Source of the DNA: Daldinia sp. FL1419
Taxonomy: Eukaryota > Ascomycota > Sordariomycetes > Xylariales > Hypoxylaceae
Length of the DNA stretch: 64,000 bases
Direction: 5' to 3'
Assembly: GCA_025201765.1 (NCBI GenBank)
Contig: MU623398.1
Coordinates: 62,001-126,000 of the forward strand
A program made the translations under genes and the position numbers. Below are positions 57,965 through 64,000 of this stretch, piece after piece. The stretch's first letter is position 1. Each line of letters begins with the position of its first letter. Below the pieces are notes generated by a model. The model worked only from the letters and a program-made list of their open reading frames with translations. It was not told the origin of the DNA and did no database searches.

Positions 57965-60900
57965 GAGCGTCTCGCGAAGACGCAGATATTACGACCACCA
58001 CGAACTATTACCATCTATCATCATGATCGCCACCTAATAATTAGAGAAACTGAATTATATACCCGACACCTAGCATCTAAACCAGTTGAATTTACTTGAC
58101 TTCGGCCTCCTAGAATATGACGGCCGGCATATTACCGGCTCTCATTTGTCCGATATCACTTCTACCGCAGTCGGAGTACAGCTCACCCTACCTGCGGCCT
58201 GTACCTATCTACGCATTCTACCTTGTCGCGCCGCCAGAGCGTATCGTTCTCATTTGTGGCCCGCATCGTCATCAGCATTCTGGAATAAAATCACCGGCGT
58301 AACGGACCTACTTAGGCTGGGTAGCATTATACACATCTTTGCTTTTGTTTTGTTTTCTCGGTGGGAAGAGGGCGAGGGAACACGGGCTTCTCCTCGACCC
58401 CGGCGTTCAGGGTATATAACTGCATGAATCGGTCGGAGGGAAACGGGTTGACGAACGATAAATGGTCACGCCCGGACTTGGGGGGGTTGGGGGTTGTGTG
58501 TACTATGGAAAAGGGAACCTGACAGAGCATGAGCAGATGAAATTCGATCGTGGGAAACCCTCTGAATTCACTCATCGGCCTAGAAACTCCGTTGCAATCT
58601 TGGTATCTGCCGTTTTAAAGCACCATCTTGGTTCAGAATAGACTCTGCCGCTGGTGCGCTTTGAAATTACATACATGCTTGTTAACTAATACTCGTGATG
58701 TTGAATTCTCTGCCTTACGTAGCATGTTTGAATAGTAACGTGCTACCGGTGAAGTGGCTCTAGATCGAACGCTGCTTGGACCAAACGTAAGCCAGCGACT
58801 TAGTTGGCAAACAAAACACAGAGCCAAGACCTAGGTTCTTCAAACCGTCTAGGTCGGCAGATCAGTAGCACGATGCAAGGGAGGACTCCATCGCCAAGAC
58901 CGGGCTGTGCGACGATGCTGTTAGTGGAATCGTACAAAAGACCGGCTAGGTACCTTGGATCCAAGTACGTACGGAGTTGTCTTTCGGGCTTGGCGGGTTG
59001 GTATTCGTTTTTGTGAGGACCTACTTACTTAGGCTGAAGTGGTCTCAAGACCTAGGTGCTACATTTAGGACTTGTATAGTATGTATCTGTCTAATTCTAA
59101 TGTCAGGTAGGTACCTACCTAGTTGGCGTTGCTATATCTACCTATCCAGACTGAAAAGACTCAAGGGGGATTGATTACCTACATTCTGGGGAAGACGTTA
59201 CCCCTAAGAAAGAAGAGCTTAACCCAGAGGGTTAGCTAGGTAGGTACACTAGCTAGGTAGGTATTTTGAAGGAAAAAGGAAACAGACTAGGTTTAGGTTA
59301 GGTAGTTTGGCTATTTTTAGGAATAGAGGATAAAGGCCCGCGACGGCGGGAATGCTGAATAATCTATTGTTATGTAGGAAGTACATACTTGTGGTTATAC
59401 GGCGATATAACCTCGCTAGCGCCCAAGGATCGCTATTAATTAAGTGTAATTCCCCACGCCCTCATTTCAAGATCCTATCCAGAGTAACTTCCAACAAATC
59501 ACACTGACAGCGCGCGTGTCGTGCGAGGGATGACAAGCTCTCGGGATCTATAACGAAGCTCCGATTTTCCACGCACTTCTTACCTACACGTAAAGCTATC
59601 GACACCTTCCTCGACTAGCCAGGCCCCGAATACGGTCCCGGACTACCGACTATAATTATGGAAGATATGTGACCGGGTCCAGCATTGACCGATAGTGGCC
59701 GGGGGCGAAGCAGCTGATTTAAACGAAATACCAGTGGGTCTCATTTTTTCAAACAGGCGAGGGTCGACACATAGTCAACAATTTATAGGGAAATGTCACC
59801 ATCACTGAATTCAACTGCATGAGCCAATTTGATTATATCGTTGTTGTCATGTATTGAAGATAACATGAGAGGCAAATAAGAGTGTGCTGTATTAAGGAGA
59901 AACCCAAAAGTACCTAGGTAGAAATAATCAAAGACCACGAATAAGTGTGTTGTATAATGTATTCGGAAGAGACTCTAGATGTGGAGACCTCTCTGGGAGG
60001 TTTTCTTGTACGTGCCATCTAAGATGGCATGTCACGAGGCGGACCAAGAAGCAAGGAAACAACTTCGTTGTTCCGCGAGGAACCTATCTACAGCTATAGC
60101 TAAGGGCGACTACCTACATATAGAACAAGTCCTTTGTTCTAGATGTAACTAGGTAACACAAGCTAGAAACCTGACATGGCAGGCCTGAGAAAATGGCTAA
60201 GGTTCAATACCTGGCGATGTCTGTTCACTATAACCCCTACTGATCCGTGTTTTGTCCCGGGACCTCTTCGTGTAGGTAATTTCACACAATCTGCAGAAAC
60301 CGCAGGAACTCAAAAAAAAATTGTTTGTCAAATATTGATTTGGGCCGCATTGGTTTCGCTTGACTCAACCTTAGGGTGTCTTTTTAACTTAGTCGTTGTC
60401 ATCATCTTGTTAGTCAAGGCACTGTATGTGATGTTCAATCATGCTTATTATAGAGGACGCCACCGAGGCCCAGGTATAAGGAGCCTATTATATTTCTTTT
60501 GCCGAGAGAAGTTGGCATCCCCCCTGAATAAGTGTCGAGAATACGCCTGGGTTGTTTCATTCCGCTATTGGGCTTAGTAGTTCGTTTTGGTCAGGTAATT
60601 CGAATACCACCCCGCCTAAAGGTTTGTTAGCCAAGTCCGCGGATACCTATACTTGAGACAGGGTAACTCACGTTTCAAGTAATTCTTTTTATTTCAGGCT
60701 TCGCAGCCATAGAGGACTGCCGCAGGACGCGAGCATGAACCAAGGGCTTCGTATATGGTTTAAAATGTAGATAGTCAAGGGTAGAGACCGTAGTGGTGAT
60801 TTGATAGAGGGAGACGGGTATTGAGGAAGAAAGGAATACCGAGTCATTCTGAATCACCTCTTTGAGAAGTTTATAATATGTTTTACCTTGTCGTGTTTAT

Positions 60901-61530
60901 CTCCATTCCGAACTTGCGAGTGAATGGGTTTGAGATAGTTCAATTCAACATGAAATCTTCGAAAAGAATAATTAGTTAGAAATGGAGTCGTTGTATTTTA
61001 TTTAACTACCTAGGTAGGTAGTAAATGATTATTGTTTTTTCGAAGTCGAAGTCGAAGTCGAAATCGAAGTTAAAGTGATAAAATCAGAAAAGTTGAGGAG
61101 GGTTGGCTTAATATATACAAAGATTCAGGAAGTGGGAAAGAACGAAAATGAGTCATTTATGTTGAATAAAGCTTTATTACATCAAGGTAGGTTAGGTACC
61201 TTTTAGGGCCAGGTATTGTTGTTTTCTATGGCAGCAGCGAGGGAGAAGAAGCGTATCTACATGTATGTATCATAGGTATACCTATGTTACCTAGGTACTG
61301 TAGGTACCTAGGTATGTAGGTATGTACCTGATGCAGGCACCTACAGACACTAAAATGTACCTACGTGCAAGTGCAAGTAAACATCCACAAGCTTCAAGGT
61401 TACCTGACGTCTTGCAAGAGAAACATGTAGCTTTTTATTAGAAACTACGAAGCGATCGATATCGATTTTCAGTTCAATAAGCTGCCTGGGTTGATTCATA
61501 CTAGCCAGGAAAGAACACGACAAAGACCTG
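57965..61530. other. 3.6-kb intergenic region with TAGGTA tracts
   Basis: No supported gene. Dense TAGGTA/CCTAGGTA words at 59100-59300 and 61180-61340, and a CGAAGT triplet-like repeat at 61040-61070. A 133-aa frame at 60176-60577 has one hydrophobic stretch but no family resemblance. Part of it is the downstream region of the broken hydrolase gene. Confidence 0.45.
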
Positions 61531-61573
61531 TCAAGTGTCTTCCTCGGGAACCAACTCGAACCATATCAGCTTT

Positions 61574-61967
61574 TTCAATATCTCCTGGTAGTCTATACCC
61601 AACCTCACAGCCCGGCCGCCCTCGAAAACGAACTCCGCTTTGAGTTCTTCGTCACCTTCTTCGTAAATCTCGGATAGATGAACGATGTACTTGGTTTGAT
61701 CTGAAACGTGTTCGAACGTGAGCGTAGTTCTAAAGGAGCGGTCGGTACAATCGACAAAGAGCTTCTCGTCTTCAATATCTCCTGGTAGTCTATACCCAAC
61801 CTCACAGCCCGGCCGCCCTCGAAAACGAACTCCGCTTTGAGTTCTTCGTCACCTTCTTCGTAAATCTCGGATAGATGAACGATGTACTTGGTTTGATCTG
61901 AAACGTGTTCGAACGTGAGCGTAGTTCTAAAGGAGCGGTCGGTACAATCGACAAAGAGCTTCTCGTC
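61574..61967 (+). repeat. 197-bp perfect tandem duplication
   Basis: Units 61574-61770 and 61771-61967 are identical base for base by eye. The period of 197 is not a multiple of three, so the reading frame of the hydrolase gene changes in the second unit. Either a very recent event or an assembly error. Confidence 0.93.
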
Positions 61968-62627
61968 TTTGGCTTGAACGGTGAGAGTATGGTACCCGGG
62001 GTTCCAATACTTTCCCACGTAGGCGCTTAAGGGGGTTGTCTGTTGCTGTACCTCCTTTTTCTCGTCCCTTTTCTCCTCGGCGTCTTCACTTTCCTTGTCT
62101 TCCTTCTTATCCGAATTCTTGCCAGAGTCTTCCGGAATATTTAGCACCGAGTCGATCAACTTTCGCTTGATGGCATCAACAATATATTCAGCATTTAAAT
62201 CATTCCCCAACATAGCGACCCCGAGGCTTAGCTCAGGAATGAGGAAGAAACGGCTGTGGAACCCGGTGATAGCGCCGTCGTGGCCTATGACCTTATATCC
62301 TCGGTACCAATACACTTCCACCCCGGCCGCGTAAATCTCTGGGGATTCAAATGGTTTTACCTCTTTGGCGTCCGGATTTGGTATGCTGCGTAACCGCACG
62401 AGACCTTGATATACCTCTTCGGTGATAGGTCCTTCGTGATAGAGAAGCGCTTTGACCCATTTGATCAAGTCGTTTACGCTGGTGACGATTGATCCGGCAC
62501 CCTCTCCTTCTACGCAATCCGGAGCCGGATAACTATTGTGAGCTGACTTCTTCTTAACCCAGGCGTACCCCGCGGATAGGCGGTCTCCGAATCCTTTTGC
62601 TCTTGCTCTCGAAGGCTGGACGCTAGT

Positions 62628-63120
62628 GAGTCTACAGGTCAACCCAATGTTATCCCTGTCCATCATCCCAAAGTCTAACCAAATTAGGCAAAGTTTTATT
62701 TTGGTACCCGCTTTGGGATGAACTTTTTATGATTGATTCTTAATCGATTCTTAATTAATTAAATTTTTATTTTTATTTTTATTTTTATTTTTATTATTAA
62801 ATATTTTATTAATTAGGAATTGATTAAGAATTAATTAAAAATCAATTGAAAATTAATTCAAAATTAATTTAAAATCGATTTAAAATCAATTTAGAATTAA
62901 TTTAAAATTAATAAAATTAAATTTTTTATTTAATAAATATATATATAAATATATATATAAAGATCTATTCTTTTATCTCTTCTAATTAATTATTAATTAA
63001 TTAGAGAAAAACTCATTTTAAAGTGGAGATTTGTGGTGGAGATTTGATCAAAATATTTTATACCAAATTGGGTTAGATTTTGGGATGATGGGTAGGGATA
63101 ACATTGGGTTGACCTGCGCC
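62628..63120. mobile_element. MITE-like inverted-repeat element inside the hydrolase gene
   Basis: Terminal inverted repeats begin CAGGTCAACCCAATGTTATC at 62635 (plus) and at 63116 (reading minus) and stay similar for about 55 bases, with differences such as GT/AC and G/A. The interior (62740-63000) is almost pure A/T with ATTTTT units. A 12-base direct repeat, CTGGACGCTAGT, lies on both sides (62616-62627 and 63121-63132) and occurs once in the implied intact gene, so it is a target-site duplication. No transposase frame fits inside. A 7- and a 4-base filler separate the repeat from the inverted ends. Superfamily unknown; long duplications suggest a Mutator-like type. Confidence 0.85.
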
Positions 63121-63780
63121 CTGGACGCTAGTTGATTCCATACCGAGCGGCTTGAAGAACCGCTCTTCTAGAAAGCTCGAGAAGCTCTGCTGAGTTTTTT
63201 CCTCGACTAGGTACGCCGCTACCGTATACATCATGTTGCAATATATATGTTTTGCCCGTAAAGGGACGGCTACAGGTAGGTTCCTCAGATTTTTGGTGAT
63301 AGACCGTGGGTCATCTGGGTGGGTTGCATGGGGACCCATATAAGAATCATCGTGGCTGCTCGCGGTCAATATTTTTGATCATATCACAAAGTGTAAGCTA
63401 AAAGGTCTTTACCGGGGCATGCCAGACCTGTGGCTCAGTATGTCTTCAAGAGTAACATTGTCTGTATACTCGGCACTGGGCATCACAAAGTCTCCCGGCA
63501 GCAAGCGCGACATGATGGCTTCGTACTGTACTTCGGGGTACTTCTTGTCATCATCTACGAGCAACGCGGCAGCTGCAGCGGTGAACGACTTGGACGATGA
63601 AGCAATATCGAAAAGCGTATCGGCCGTGCACGGCTTCGACGATTCAACGTCGGCATATCCATAGCCAGCCGAAGCAGTTTCACCGTTGTGAACAATTGCA
63701 ATAGAGAAGCCGGGTACGTGATGTTTTTCCATCATTTCCTTGACGTAGGAAGAGAAAGACTCGGAGCGGAAGGCGTCCAT

Positions 63781-64000
63781 GATAAATGATGGAAAATAGT
63801 AATAAATTGTAAAACGCTTGAGCTCAGGGTTTCACCTGAGATTTCCAAGTTGTATAGTTGTAAGCTAAATAGAGGTTATACACAATGGTTACTAGTATTC
63901 CAATTGTTGATGGTCTAGTGGTGGCTTAGGTCATCGCCGAGTCCTGCTGATGTCGAAACAATAGGTGCAGAGTTGATTCTATCTAATTACTCACTCGGCC
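63781..64000. other. upstream region of the disrupted hydrolase gene
   Basis: Last 220 bases; AT-rich start, no feature recognised apart from being the presumed promoter. Confidence 0.4.

Larger units (their letters stand above)
61531..63780 (-). pseudogene. beta-lactamase-like serine hydrolase gene, disrupted
   Basis: The 5' half reads well: exon 63413-63780 then 63355 leftward after a normal intron, giving a class C beta-lactamase/esterase fold with Ser61-x-x-Lys64 (SSSK) and a YCN (Y-x-N) motif. At codons for GMESTSVQ the frame runs into a 493-bp AT-rich insertion (62628-63120) with stops. Coding resumes on the other side (62615 leftward, AKGFGDRLSAGYAWV) and includes VIGHDGAITGF, the third active-site motif, then a C-terminal beta-rich domain. 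Near the end a perfect 197-bp tandem duplication shifts the frame, replacing the natural tail with unrelated residues to a stop at 61605; the original stop would be TGA at 61531-61533. Relatives hydrolyse esters or D-amino compounds. Splicing out of the insert cannot be excluded. Confidence 0.85.

Noticed and set aside
60176..60577. 133-aa frame with one hydrophobic segment
   Set aside because: No family resemblance, no promoter or splice context; a chance frame is more likely.
62623..62666. Start codon for a 353-aa hydrolase at 62666
   Set aside because: The first residues come from the inserted element; the true start of the gene is at 63780.

Overview
The window is nuclear DNA of a filamentous ascomycete (Pezizomycotina, probably Sordariomycetes). 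Most genes carry short GT-AG introns of about 50-100 bp, often with CTAAC-type branch sites. The genes are typical of this group: a Zn2Cys6 regulator with a fungal-type middle region, GH43 and CAP secreted proteins, TRI12-like and sugar-type MFS carriers, and an NRPS-like enzyme. Intergenic DNA is full of TAGGTA/TACCTA words and long homopolymers. No rRNA, tRNA, CRISPR or plasmid/phage feature was found. Exon coordinates below come from joining reading frames at plausible splice sites and have no transcript support.

Layout. 1-1551: 3' end of an adenylation/carrier/thioesterase NRPS-like gene whose thioesterase has lost its nucleophilic serine. 1.9-3.7 kb: sugar-type MFS transporter. 4.3-7.1 kb: a hypothetical protein and a BNR/Asp-box protein. 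7.3-11.6 kb: Cdc1/Ted1-like phosphoesterase, a small acidic conserved protein and a Tim17-like membrane protein. 12.7-14.3 kb: proline dehydrogenase. 14.45-14.77 kb: assembly gap flanked by homopolymers and a duplicated 100-bp tract. 14.8-15.7 kb: KEOPS subunit Cgi121. 18.4-21.6 kb: Zn2Cys6 regulator. 24 kb: small secreted six-cysteine protein. 25-34.7 kb: housekeeping block (TIM50, F-box-like protein, exosome RRP41, an ER PDI-like protein, ESCRT-associated VTA1). 35.6-39.8 kb: zinc alcohol dehydrogenase, CAP protein, GH43 enzyme. 41.1-49.1 kb: TRI12-like MFS, PTS1-tagged enoyl-CoA hydratase-like protein and PTS1-tagged acyl-CoA ligase. 49.4-56.5 kb: 7-kb gene-poor stretch. 56.5-58 kb: cytosolic peptide:N-glycanase. 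61.5-63.8 kb: beta-lactamase-like serine hydrolase gene broken by an inserted inverted-repeat element and by a perfect 197-bp tandem duplication.

How the genes work together. Most are independent housekeeping genes: mitochondrial import (TIM50), RNA decay (RRP41), tRNA modification (Cgi121), ER folding and deglycosylation (PDI-like, PNG1), endosomal sorting (VTA1) and proline catabolism. Accessory genes lie at both ends and at 35-49 kb. The best candidate functional group is the peroxisomal hydratase/ligase pair, transcribed divergently, with an efflux-type MFS beside it; its substrate cannot be read from sequence. I found no clear previously undescribed system. The most concrete novelties are the doubly disrupted serine hydrolase, the serine-less thioesterase and the small secreted protein.
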